From contig OZ038385.1 of assembly GCA_964036045.1 (NCBI GenBank), positions 1,426,001 through 1,490,000 on the forward strand: a stretch of 64,000 nt of DNA, written 5' to 3'. The notes beneath the pieces are model-generated. The model searched no databases, had not been told where the DNA came from, and saw only the letters and a list, made by a program, of their open reading frames with translations. Source of the stretch: Eutreptiella sp. 'Long Island Sound 2002' (lineage: Eukaryota > Euglenozoa > Euglenophyceae > Eutreptiales > Eutreptiaceae). Positions within the stretch are counted from its first letter, which is position 1; the number at the start of each line of letters is the position of its first letter. Below, piece after piece: positions 22,901-32,719 of the stretch. Both the position numbers and the translations under genes were made by a program.

Positions 22901-23165
22901 TCGAGGGAGGCGATGATGAGGTCCACCGGGTCCATGTCCGCGATGGTGTCCTGGAGGAAGATGGCCTCGTGTGGGGAGCGGCCTGGGATGGCCCCCCAGA
23001 GGCTCGCTGGTATGTGGGGGTCCAGGTGGGGGCGGATGCGGCGCAGGAGGATGGTCCAGACGATTTTGACCTCCGTGACCGGACAGACTATGGGGCGCCA
23101 GTTGTCCGGGTTTGCCCAGTCCCCTTTTTTGTAGAGGGGGCGGACAACGTTTGCCCAGTCTGGTG
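19771..23165 (-). pseudogene. LINE-1 reverse transcriptase and RNase H
   Basis: The open frame runs from 23,394, but its first ~75 codons belong to the flanking LTR element; LINE sequence starts at 23,165 with PPDWANVVRPLYKKGDW. RT motif A is SLDVKGAF (about 22,893-22,916), motif B GVPQAGAEGPF, and motif C is FADD (about 22,604-22,622), all catalytic Asp present. RNase H follows: FFTDAS (about 20,655-20,680), the Glu of SSHGELGA, VVDATVD, and NGKVDNQA (about 20,250). These carry out target-primed reverse transcription and RNA removal. The N-terminal endonuclease is lost by 5' truncation and the C-terminus by a frameshift. Confidence 0.8.
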
Positions 23166-24011
23166 GCACAGACAGCGCTGCCACTGATATGCGGTTGACC
23201 TTGTGACCTGGACAACAATAGATGTGGTCCACGACCAGTTGTCGCCCTGACGGAAAGCGTACAAGACAGTCATTGCACGTGAGATCCATAAGTCTTTGTG
23301 AGGCGCGACGCACTGAACACGTCGCTGGTCTACGGCACCGCACGTTGATTGCAGATTGATTGCAGTGGCAACGCTGCAGAACAGCACCAGCCAAAGGGAC
23401 TGCCGCATCAGTAGCACACTACTCCACTTCAGCCTTGGCGCCGTAAATGTGTATCTGCATTGCTCAGCGCAGCGCAAGAGAACGAGACAAAAACGTTGAC
23501 CACTCAATGTCGGAATGCCATGTCGCAATGTTCGCAACGATCTGGGCAGCGCCGCACGCAAAGTACGGCGTCTTCTTGTTGTGGCATATTCTGTAGGAAC
23601 GTGATTTGCTGGACTGTAATAGGAGTGTCCTTATTTCACGGTGCTTCACAATACTCTGTTCATGCCATTTCAGAATTCATATTCACTAGCACAAGAACCT
23701 TTCACGTCGGAAACCACAGAACAGCACGCAGAAGAAGAACTCCCAGATGTTATTGAACTCTGTCCATCGTTGCGATCTCATTCAAAGACCAGCACTAGCT
23801 GGTTCAGCAAATACTCTGTTCATTACCTAAACAAAGGTAGATGAACAGATCATGCATTTACGCATACAGAATAAACAATAGCATGCAGTGCTCTTTTAAC
23901 ATTAAAAAAATCAAAAAGAAAAGAAAATCTTTGACTGCCAAAAGCTATTATGTAATCTGCGCAATGCGCGATATCTGCGGCACGCGCATCGCGGTGCCTG
24001 ATCCTGCCAAA
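23166..24011. repeat. Right copy of ~840-bp duplication flanking LINE-1
   Basis: Matches 11,659-12,503. It begins at GCACAGACAGCGC, directly after LINE-1, and runs through the end of the LTR-element interior (to 23,614) into the intact LTR at 23,615-24,059. Confidence 0.7.
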
Positions 24012-24059
24012 AAAATACAAAGATAGATAAACAGTAGCAAAATGCTCTGCCCCATTACA
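23615..24059 (-). repeat. LTR of the non-autonomous element, alpha 5' LTR
   Basis: A 445-bp terminal repeat with TGTAAT/ATTACA ends, followed by the target duplication CACAT (24,060-24,064) and then Penelope-like RT sequence. As the element is minus-oriented, this is its 5' LTR and should hold its promoter. I did not find a clear primer-binding site inside it. Confidence 0.8.
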
Positions 24060-25580
24060 CACATCCAAAGAATGAATATCTGACACCCTATCCGTCACCT
24101 CGAAAGACCATGGGAGATTCGGGGGATAGATCACATCCAGGTGTTGTTTCACCACCGTGTGGGAAGAGGAGTGCAGGATAAGTCCATCGTCTAAGAAACG
24201 GAAGGGCAAACAATCACTCGGTAGGCGACCCGCATGTTCGTAACTTCTTAAAGTCAGCTGCGCTCATGGAGGCGCTGCGTTCGTGCCCATTGGCCACCCT
24301 TGGGCCTGGCGATAGACACCCAGACCCGGACTCAGGAATACGGTGTGCATATATACAAAATGCAGTAACCCGAGACCAATGGTGGGGGCATGGCACTGTA
24401 ACTCGAAGTAAGGGAGGTCACAACCCAATTCATGCATGGCGAACTGATGAATGGGGGTGAAAACAAAATCAAAGAAAGCTAACTCGACCTTAGAGATGTG
24501 AAGGGTGGAGCGATCACAATTGTAGAAGACATTCTTCCAATGATTGTAGGTGTGTAGGGTGTGTTCCCACGTGACTCTAGTATACATGGCAGAAAAATCA
24601 ATCTTAGAGCACTTCCAATCATCATGTGTGTTTGTAGAGAAGTGCTTACGTAATCTAGACAGCAGGTGGTACGAGTCGATGATTGGCGACGCCATGGGGT
24701 GGAGTTGGCGGTCTATTTTCAAAAGAATTAAACCAGCAACACCAAGGAGGATGGAGCTCGGGGTAGTCGCCCAACGGAAGAGGCCAACGAGTGGCCTAGA
24801 GGAGAAACCACCCTTTGCATCAACGGAGGCACTCTCGTGTGTTTTCACAAGAAGACGGAACTTAGGCATCACCGGTTTGGAATATGAGTCCATGAAAGTG
24901 CATAAAAACTCTCTCAAATGATCGGGATAAAGGTGTAGGAGCCATGAGGCTACCTTGCGCTGCCACGCGTGTCCTTTGTCAACCCAATGGGTCAAAGAAG
25001 AAGGAGGACCAAGGAACTGGTAAACAGGCGCGTTGTTAAACACCGAATCCATGTTCAATTGCGGTTCGCGCAAATACAACGTTCGGGACATCAAAACAAG
25101 TGAGCTATCCTTATCCGCTTCCACAACAAGGTTGTGCTCTAAGTAATTCTCTAAACGGGAGTAGGGATCACATTGGAGTCAATGAGACATGGCGATGCGC
25201 ATCTTGTCACACAATTCATTGAGGGACTTTTGAATCACATGGGATTTGTGTCCCAATGATTGTTTGATTGTGTATGAGGGGCGTGACCCAGTAGAAGCAA
25301 ACAATTTTTTGTATGGGAATTCCAAAAGGCTAGGACGCTTTGATGTGTCCTGTGTTTTCTTGGAATCAAAGTGTGTGGACCAAATTAGAACCAGTTCCAA
25401 TTCATCAACTTCTTTACGTAGCATTTTGGAGGTACGTGCAACAAAAGGGTGCAAAGTTGGGAAGGGGACATATTTACCACCATGTTTTAACACATCAACG
25501 AGAATGGAAGGTGGGGGCACGAGATGAACGTCTCCTTGGAGCGTAGGAATCTCAAAATCAGGCTCATGTCCACGAAGGCG
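24060..25580 (-). pseudogene. PLE-alpha reverse transcriptase core
   Basis: The RT copies element RNA at a nicked target. On the minus strand: KIDFSAMYTRVTW (motif A region), YRQAQGWPMGTNAAPP (motif B), then FRFLDDGL (motif C with the two catalytic Asp, about 24,185-24,205) and the DIHSLDV block at the LTR insertion. The PMGTN..P form is typical of some Penelope-like families. Breaks in one frame: UGA at 25,179 where beta has a Cys codon, and UGA at 24,264 directly after NAAPP, where Trp is expected. The second is shared with beta. Confidence 0.7.
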
Positions 25581-25603
25581 TGAGGCCTTTCAAAGGCACT
25601 CAT

Positions 25604-26620
25604 TCAATCTTTTGGATTGCCGCCATTGGCGCTTACGCTCCTTCCTCTTTTCCTTGACGGTCCATTCTTGCCCGATGTGCGGCGCTTGCGTTTTCCTTCG
25701 GCTTTGGCTTGGGGTGTTGTTTTTGGCAAACATCCTGAGCGTGCACGATCGTTATTCTTGGTTCGATTGTTTGGAGTGTGAAAGCGAGGATTTTTGCGAG
25801 CGGCGGAGATAGAACGCCCTCTCCGCCGCGGTCCATTTAAGGTGGGTTTGTTCGTGGCCTTGTCCTTGGATTTCGAAGAGTCCACAATCAATTTAGAAAC
25901 CGCCTTTGTGAGAAGAGAGACTCCCTCATGGACATGCAATAATTCCTCACACTTGGTACAAGTATCGGCTTTAGAGGGCTCATAGGTCGAGTCAACAACT
26001 TATGAAATTTGTTCGCGGAGTTGATCATTGTTCACCCCAGTGGTTTTGGCAACCTTCTTATGTTCTTGGTGAGCAACCCATTTGGAATAAGCTTCATTGG
26101 ATTCACAGAGAGTTTTGTGTTTAGCACGAGCAATGCACAAGAGACACCGATCACGACTCGTCTCATTATCACCGGAAATGTCAATGTCATCATCGTCATC
26201 CATTAGAACATGATTGGGGTCATTCACCAAAGAGTTGAGCATGGATTGAACACCATCATAATGGGAAGCAATAGCGGAGCGTAATGTAGTGAGAGATTCA
26301 TCCAATTTGGTTTGAACCGAAGTGATGTCCTTGCCCAAATATTCTAGTTTCTTCTCCATTTCTCGGGTGAATATCTCCTTTTGCTTACCTTCTTCGATGA
26401 CGGTTTTAACAAGAGCTTTTCCATCTCTAAAATGAGTGGTGCGGAGCGTAAAGTCATTGGATAATCTCCATCGTAACTTCTTCCGAGCGCTCCACTTCAA
26501 TAGATGGTTGCGGTGACAAACAAGATGATCAATGATAGGTTTCTTCAACTCCTTAGGGACGCCGCTAAGGTCCCAGCGCAGACCTTGAGGTGAACTCTTT
26601 GCCACGGAGTCACGGCCCAT
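25604..26620 (-). pseudogene. PLE-alpha ORF1 (Gag-like), interrupted
   Basis: This is the same protein as the intact 338-aa ORF at 32,720-33,736, but with a TAA at 26,000-26,002 where beta reads AAA (Lys), leaving 206 codons and a 111-codon remainder. Features are described under the beta copy. Confidence 0.65.
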
Positions 26621-26664
26621 AATTCGGTGACAGGTAGAGATATGTGGCGGTATTGACGAACTTT

Positions 26665-27211
26665 GGAAAAAAAATGCCTTTGGCTGAAATACCCTCTATG
26701 GTTCAGGAAGAAGCCTCAAGACCTCAATTCACACCCACAGGTAGCAATACAAGCCCACAAGAAGCAATGCAATGCGATCACGGAATCCTGGATAAGCGGC
26801 GTCCCCAACAGTACGCATTTCGGCTTAAACTAAGCCCTCATCAGCTGAAAACAAACAAAAATCAATCCGGCAGGCCCAAAAAATAGACAAATCAACAAAT
26901 AGCGCCAAAACATATAGCCACAGGAGAAGGCACACGCGTCATGACCCAATGGGCTGCTGGAGCGCGCGCAAGGCCCAGCGCCTGAACAAGCGCTTAATGT
27001 TAGGCAGAGGGCGAAGAATAGCAAAGAGCTTGAGGCCGGGAATGAAGGGTAGTCTGGATTTCAAACCATGCACCACGCTGGACCAACGAAGGGGTAGCGC
27101 TGAGAGGTGTACCACCCTTAGAACATGCACAATGAGGCCTATAGTTGAGTGTGGAATTTGCTCGGCTTGGCTCAAAGAGACAATGTGTGAATCTACTGCA
27201 CCGCGGCGATC
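26665..27211 (-). mobile_element. PLE 3'-end fragment upstream of copy alpha
   Basis: Repeats the PLE 3' portion (compare 8661-9215), from the AAATGCCTTTGGCTG end to the VDSHIVSLSQ and KRLFRRWALRALQQP coding blocks. It sits directly next to the 5' end of copy alpha in the same orientation, like the partial tandem copies (pseudo-LTRs) known for Penelope elements. Confidence 0.65.
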
Positions 27212-27598
27212 CAAAAGATTGAATGAGTGCCTTGGAGAGGCCTCACGCCTTCGTGGACATGAGCCGGATTTTGAGATTCCTACGCTCCAGGGAGACGTTC
27301 ATCTCGTGCCCCCACCTTCCATTCTCGTTGATGTGTTAAAACATTGTGGTAAATATGTCCCCTTCCCAACTTTGCCCCCTTTTGTTGCACGTACCTCCAA
27401 AATGCTACGTAAAGAAGTTGATGAATTGGAACGGGTTCTCATTTGGTCCACACACTTTGTTTCCAAGAAAACACAAGACACATCGAAGCGTCCTAGCCTT
27501 TTGGAATTCCCATACAAAAAATTGTTTGCTTCTACTGGGTCAAGCCCCTCATACACAATCAAACAATCATTGGGACACAAATTCCATGTGATTCAATG
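27212..27598 (+). mobile_element. Inverted PLE internal fragment
   Basis: A plus-strand piece of the PLE starting at the ORF1/RT boundary (AAAAGATTGAATGAGTGCC) and covering the start of RT (PPPSILVDVLK to LGHKFHVIQ). It is joined head-on to the minus-strand 3' fragment and cut at 27,598 by the 3' part of copy beta. A duplicate of this junction lies at 34,329. Confidence 0.7.
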
Positions 27599-27599
27599 A

Positions 27600-28131
27600 T
27601 TCTGAACAAGCGCTTAATGTTAGGCAGAGGGCGAAGAATAGCAAAGAGCTTGGGGCCGGGAATGAAGGGTAGTTTGGATTTCACACCATGCACGACGCTG
27701 GACCACCGAAGGGGTAGCACTGACTGGTGTACCACCCTTAGAACATGCACAATGGGGCCTATAGTTGAGTGTGGATTTTGCCCGGCTTGGCTCAAAGAGA
27801 CAATGTGTGAATCTACTGCATCCCTCCCACCACCACTAGCAGCAGAGTCACGGCGGAGTGTAGTGTATTTATGCCTATCATCCCAATCAATAGCTTGTGC
27901 CTCGATAGCGTGTTCGGGGTAATTGAGAAACAACAAGGCTCAGATAAGTCGTTGGCAACACAGTCTGTAAAAAGAGCAAGAAGAGCAAATTCTAATATAG
28001 CGAATGAACTCCCCCCTCACCCACGCGATTCCAATGTGCCTAGGCACATTCGCATCCCACCGGATGTAGGAGCACGTATGTGTGGGCTTCCAATACACGG
28101 AGGTTTTAAGGGGGCAAAGCGCCACGATGTG
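27600..28131 (-). pseudogene. PLE-beta RT C-terminus
   Basis: HIVALCPLKTSVYWKPTHT follows the RT core once the LTR element is removed, then RWDANVPRHIGIAWVRGEF, a stop near 27,940, and in a neighbouring frame NYPEHAIEAQAIDWDD to RPLPNIKRLF. The 3' end is lost at 27,600. No GIY-YIG motif is seen. Confidence 0.65.
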
Positions 28132-28136
28132 CACAT

Positions 28137-28580
28137 TGTAATAGGAGTGTCCTTATTTCACGGTGCTTCACAATACTCTGTTCATGCCATTTCATAATTC
28201 ATATTCACTAGCACCAAACCTTTCACGTCGGAAACCACAGAACAGCACGCAGAAGAAGAACTCCCAGATGTTATTGAACTCTGTCCATCGTTGCGATCTC
28301 ATTCAAAGAGCAGCAGTAGCTGGTTCAGCAAATACTCTGTTCATTACCTAAACAAAGGTAGATGAACAGATCATGCATTTACACATACAGAATAAACAAT
28401 AGCATGCAGTGCTCTTTTAACATTAAATAAATTAAAAAGAAAAGAAAATCTTTGACTGCCAAAAGTTATTATGCAATCTGCGCAATGCGCGATATCTGCG
28501 GCACTCGCATCGCGGTGCCGGATCCTGCCAAAACAATACAAAGATAGATAAACAGTAGCAAAATGCTCTGCCCCATTACA
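28137..28580 (-). repeat. LTR of the non-autonomous element, beta 3' LTR
   Basis: 444 bp, TGTAAT/ATTACA ends, outer flank CACAT (28,132-28,136), inner flank the polypurine tract AGGAAGGGGG on the minus strand (28,581-28,590). Confidence 0.88.
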
Positions 28581-29576
28581 CCCCCTTCCTAGGCTTCAAC
28601 ACATCTCTCAAAAAAGAGAGAGGTGTTGACAAAGTCGAAAAAAAATACAAATGGGGTTGAGGCTTTTGCTACCCCCTTCCTAAGGGGTTGCCCAGTAAAA
28701 ACAGTGTGCTGCTGCCAACTTATTAAACATAGGTGGATTCTGGCCTACAAAATAGACACTCAGAATTTTTGACCACCAAGGGGTGCACATACAAACATCT
28801 ACCTTCATTCGCATAGACAGGTACCCTGTTTGTAGTTGCTTTCTCATAAAACCCCTGCTGTTGGTTTCAACCACAAAAAGTTTAGACAAACACTGCAAGT
28901 AAAAGAATCCTGCACTGTTTCCAAAACCTCTGCAGTTTACCACAAAACAGCATGCAGGTCACACCAGGGCGAAGACAAAGCAAAGAAATAAAATGTTGCT
29001 GTGTCCTGTACCCAATTCAGGTGATGTTGCATCAGGCATTCTCAACCGCGCAGCAATTGCTGCCATGCACACTACCGTACAATAGTGCTGCACTGTAAAT
29101 GGACCGGCCCGATCGCAATGGCCACAGTCACCTCAAAAAGGCAACCAACTGCGCAAAAGTAATTGCACAAAACAAAGAACATAAAAACTTACGGTATGAA
29201 AGTAAATTGCTGGAAACAGCGTACATGCAGATCTTCAAGATGTGCGTCGACAATACGCACTGCTCATTTAGTCAACGTATTTAATGGCATCCCTTGTCGT
29301 ACTCGACAGCGCTAATGCTCAACTCCAACCTTGTCTTCCTCAACACTGCAAGCCACAATTTGAATAGGCATCCCACCTCCTTCTAGGAGCGCGCCACCAG
29401 TACACGAGCGTGCGTTGTATGTAGTAGGAAATTTTTTCGAATTCACAATCACGTTTGCGACCCACGACACCACTGCAGTCCCCGAAGGGAACTGCGAGAC
29501 AACAATTGCAGCGAGCTCCGGGCGAGCACTTGCGAGCCTTGAAGGCCCTGCAAGACCCTGCACACACAGCGCGGAC

Positions 29577-30134
29577 TCAGTCTGTCGTGTCAGCCTTTTT
29601 GGAGCCACCACGTCTGCGTGGCCTCTCACACCTCTTTCTCTTTGGCTTTGTAATAATCTCTTCCAAAGGTGTAGCTTGCGTGGGCTCTGTATTCCTTGCA
29701 AGGGCTTGTAACGTCTCAACGATAAAGTCCATTCTGGGATCACTTTGGATACCACTCTCAGGCGAAGTCGCTGTGCTCTGTCGCACTTCCGCTGGCGTCC
29801 TCTGCACAGTTGGTATACCCAAGTTGAACCCAATCCTGTGACACCCTCTCTGAGGGCGCAGCTCCTTGACAGTACTCCACTGGATGTCTTCCTCACGCTG
29901 GATTCTGCGGCGTCGCTGCATCTGCTGCACCCAAAGGCTCTTACAATCCAGCGTGGGCCCCTGCCGTCGTTTTGTACGACGTGCCTTTCTCTCACTCGCT
30001 ACTCCTCGGATGTCCTTCCACAGCTCCTCCTCTAAATGCTCATCATAGCTGTCGTAGTCAACTTGTTCCTGCTTCGGCAGGATACTGTACATCCACACAT
30101 CTTCATCCTCTGCCTTCGCTACAACGCACAGCAC
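29577..30134 (-). CDS. 185-aa protein of the LTR element (beta)
   Basis: Counterpart of 10,953-11,510: an acidic N-terminal half and a basic KRKRCERPRRR tail. Only four short differences from alpha and no stop in either copy. Unknown function. The 227-aa frame at 29,312-29,995 overlaps it and is also conserved. Confidence 0.35.
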   Translation of the reverse strand: MLCVVAKAEDEDVWMYSILPKQEQVDYDSYDEHLEEELWKDIRGVASERKARRTKRRQGPTLDCKSLWVQQMQRRRRIQREEDIQWSTVKELRPQRGCHRIGFNLGIPTVQRTPAEVRQSTATSPESGIQSDPRMDFIVETLQALARNTEPTQATPLEEIITKPKRKRCERPRRRGGSKKADTTD

Positions 30135-30510
30135 TGGGCTCTTTGGCCTTCGATGGGCGCCCTTTCGCCCACTCTTCTGGCCAGCACGCTACAATGCGAC
30201 CATCTCTGTCTTGCTGTCCCGTGTATCGCATCTCTGCCCACGCACAAGGCCCACTGTCGTCCTCCGCGTCTGACAGCGCTTGCACAGACAGCGCTGCCAC
30301 TGATATGCGGTTGACCTTGTGACGTGGACAACAATAGATGTGGTCCACGACCAGTTGTCGCCCTGACGGAAAGCGTACAAGACAGTCATTGCACGTGAGA
30401 TCCATAAGTCTTTGTGAGGCGCGACGCACTGAACACGTCGCTGGTCTACGGCACCGCACGTTGATTGCAGATTGATTGCAGTGGCAACGCTGCAGAACAG
30501 CACCAGCCAA
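30103..30510 (-). CDS. Cysteine-rich 135-aa open frame of the LTR element (beta)
   Basis: Counterpart of 11,479-11,886 with one substitution seen (N to D). CHC, CNDC and CC clusters could bind metal. Whether it is translated is unknown. Confidence 0.25.
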   Translation of the reverse strand: MAGAVLQRCHCNQSAINVRCRRPATCSVRRASQRLMDLTCNDCLVRFPSGRQLVVDHIYCCPRHKVNRISVAALSVQALSDAEDDSGPCAWAEMRYTGQQDRDGRIVACWPEEWAKGRPSKAKEPSAVRCSEGRG

Positions 30511-30730
30511 AGGGACTGCCGCATCAGTAGCAAACTACTCCACTTCAGCCTTGGCGCCGTAAATGCGTATCTGCATTGCTCAGCGCAGCGCAAGAGAACG
30601 AGAGAAAAACGTTGACCACTCAATGTCGGAATGCCATGTCGCAATGTTCGCAACGATCTGGGCAGCGCCGCACGCAAAGTACGGCGTCTTCTTGTTGTGG
30701 CATATTCTGTATGAACGTGATTTGCTGAAC

Positions 30731-31175
30731 TGTAATAGGAGTGTCCTTATTTCACGGTGCTTCACAATACTCTGTTCATGCCATTTCAGAACTCATATTC
30801 ACTAGCACCAGAACCTTTCACGTGGGAAACCACAGAACAGCACGCAGAAGAAGAACTCCCAGATGTTATTGAACTCTGTCCATCGTTGCGATCTCATTCA
30901 AAGACCAGCACTAGCTGGTTCAGCAAATACTCTGTTCATTACCTAAACAAGGGTAGATGAACAGATCATGCATTTACGCATACAGAATAAACAATAGCAT
31001 GCAGTGCTCTTTTAACATTAAAAAAATCAAAAAGAAAAGAAAATCTTTGACTGCCAAAAGCTATTATGTAATCTGCGCAATGCGCGATATCTGCGGCACG
31101 CGCATCGCGGTGCCTGATCCTGCCAAAACAATACAAAGATAGATAAACAGTAGCAAAATACTCTGCCCCATTACA
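30731..31175 (-). repeat. LTR of the non-autonomous element, beta 5' LTR
   Basis: 445 bp with TGTAAT/ATTACA ends, followed by the second CACAT (31,176-31,180) and then PLE RT sequence. A clean 5-bp target duplication on both sides shows transposition by an integrase. Confidence 0.88.
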
Positions 31176-31180
31176 CACAT

Positions 31181-32636
31181 CCAAAAAATGAATATCTGGC
31201 CCCCTATCAGTCAGCTGGAAAGACCATGGGGGATTCGGGGGATAGATCACATCCAGGTGTTGTTTCACCACCGTGTGGGAAGAGGAGTGCAGGATAAGTC
31301 CATCGTCTAAGAAACGGAAGGGCAAACAATCACTCGGTAGGCGACCCGCATGTTCGTAACTTCTTAAAGTCAGCTGCGCTCATGGAGGCGCTGCGTTCGT
31401 GCCCATTGGCCACCCTTGGGCCTGGCGATAGACACCCAGACCCGGACTCAGGAATACGGTGTGCATATATACAAAATGCAGTAACCCGAGACCAATGGTG
31501 GGGGCATGGCACTGTAACTCGAAGTAAGGGAGGTCACAACCCAATTCATGCATTGCGAACTGATGAATGGGGGTGAAAACAAAATCAAAGAAAGCTAACT
31601 CGACCTTAGAGATGTGAAGGGTGGAGCGATCACAATTGTAGAAGACATTCTTCCAATGATTGTAGGTGTGTAGGGTGTGTTCCCACGTGACTCTAGTATA
31701 CATGGCAGAAAAGTCAATCTTAGAGCACTTCCAATCATCATGTGTGTTGGTAGAGAAGTGCTTACGTAATCTAGACAGCAGGTGGTACGAGTCGATGATT
31801 GGCGACGCCATGGGGTGGAGTTGGCGGTGTATTTTCAAAAGAATTAAACCAGCAACACCAAGGAGGATGGAGCTCGGGGTAGTCGCCCAACGGAAGAGGC
31901 CAACGAGTGGCCTAGAGGAGAAACCACCCTTTGCATCAACGGAGGCACTCTCGTGTGTTTTCACAAGAAGACGGGACTTAGGCATCACCGGTTTGGAATA
32001 TGAGTCCATGAAAGTGCATAAAAACTCTCTCAAATGATCAGGATAAAGGTGTAGGAGCCATGAGGCTACCTTGCGCTGCCACGCGTGTCCCTTGTCAACC
32101 CAATGAGTCAAAGAAGAAGGAGGACCAAGGAACTGGTAAACAGGCGCGTTGTTAAACACCGAATCCATGTTCAATTGCGCTTCGCGCAAATACAACGTTC
32201 GGGACATCAAAACAAGTGAGCTCTCCTTATCTGCTTCCACAACAAGGTTGTGCTCTAAGTAATTCTCTAAACGGGAGTAGGGATCACATTGGAGGCAATG
32301 AGACATGGCGATGCGCATCTTGTCACACAATTCATTAAGGGACTTTTGAATCACATGGGATTTGTGTCCCAATGATTGTTTGATTGTGTATGAGGGGCGT
32401 GACCCAGTAGAAGCAAACAATTTTTTGTATGGGAATTCCAAAAGGCTGGGACGCTTTGATGTGTCTTGTGCTTTCTTGGAAACAAAGTGTGTGGACCAAA
32501 TTAGAACCAGTTCCAATTCATCAACTTCTTTACGTAGCATTTTGGAGGTACGTGCAACAAAAGGGTGCAAAGTTGGGAAGGGGACATATTTACCACCATG
32601 TTTTAACACATCAACGAGAATGGAAGGTGGGGGCAC
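31181..32636 (-). pseudogene. PLE-beta reverse transcriptase core
   Basis: One frame from a Met at 32,636 (coding similarity extends upstream to about 32,716) through KIDFSAMYTRVTW, WPMGTNAAPP, an in-frame UGA at 31,380-31,382, AQLTLRSYEHAG and FRFLDDGL to the LTR insertion. Apart from that UGA the core is open and both catalytic Asp are present. The UGA replaces an expected Trp and occurs in alpha as well, so it predates the duplication. The start is uncertain: the frame is -1 relative to ORF1, with AAAAGATTGA at the overlap. Confidence 0.7.
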
Positions 32637-32719
32637 GAGATGAACGTCTCCTTGGAGCGTAGGAATCTCAAAATCCGGCTCATGTCCACGAAGGCGTGAG
32701 GCCTTTCAAAGGCACTCAT

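Larger units (their letters stand above)
12504..23165 (-). mobile_element. LINE-1: non-LTR retrotransposon with RNase H and Ulp1-like protease
   Basis: Minus-strand element of about 10.7 kb. Its 3' end is a (TACC)n tail, seen as (GGTA)n at 12,504-12,518. Its 5' end is cut at 23,165, just before the RT core, so any upstream ORF1 or endonuclease is missing. Order 5' to 3': RT, RNase H, CCHC-like finger, Ulp1-like protease, low-complexity and RS-rich region, then a PPi-PFK fragment and a long 3' region with four T-rich tracts. The frame changes at about 19,925, 19,440 and 18,670, so this copy is dead. If the 3' region from 12.5 to 14.8 kb is not part of the LINE, the element would end near 14.8 kb. 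Confidence 0.7.
8645..26664 (-). mobile_element. Penelope-like element, copy alpha (interrupted)
   Basis: Minus-strand element, with its 5' end near 26,664, an ORF1-like gene (26,620-25,604) and RT (about 25,580-24,060). It is interrupted at a CACAT site by an LTR element (9513-24,059), which itself contains LINE-1. The RT C-terminus resumes at 9507 and the element ends near 8645-8660. If the insertion and one CACAT are removed, the RT reads on smoothly from an IH.LDV motif into a TSVYWKPTHT motif, the block that follows the catalytic domain in Penelope-like RTs. I find no GIY-YIG endonuclease after the thumb-like region. Premature stops in ORF1 and RT make it non-functional. Confidence 0.75.
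28581..30730 (-). mobile_element. Internal region of LTR element, beta copy
   Basis: 2150 bp, the same length as the alpha interior and nearly identical. With its LTRs the element is 3039 bp (28,137-31,175). No RT, integrase or protease. The minus-strand frames are the same as in alpha. The sequence after the 5' LTR (GTTCAGCAAATCACG on the minus strand) is the expected place for a primer-binding site, but I cannot match it to a tRNA. Confidence 0.75.

Noticed and set aside
23166-23394. N-terminal 75 codons of the LINE-1 RT open frame as a real domain
   Set aside because: They are the flanking LTR-element sequence, identical to 11,659-11,886, read in frame by chance.
26949-27599. 216-aa plus-strand open frame containing PLE RT N-terminal sequence
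   Set aside because: Its first half is the antisense of a PLE 3' fragment; it is a chimera across a junction, not a gene.
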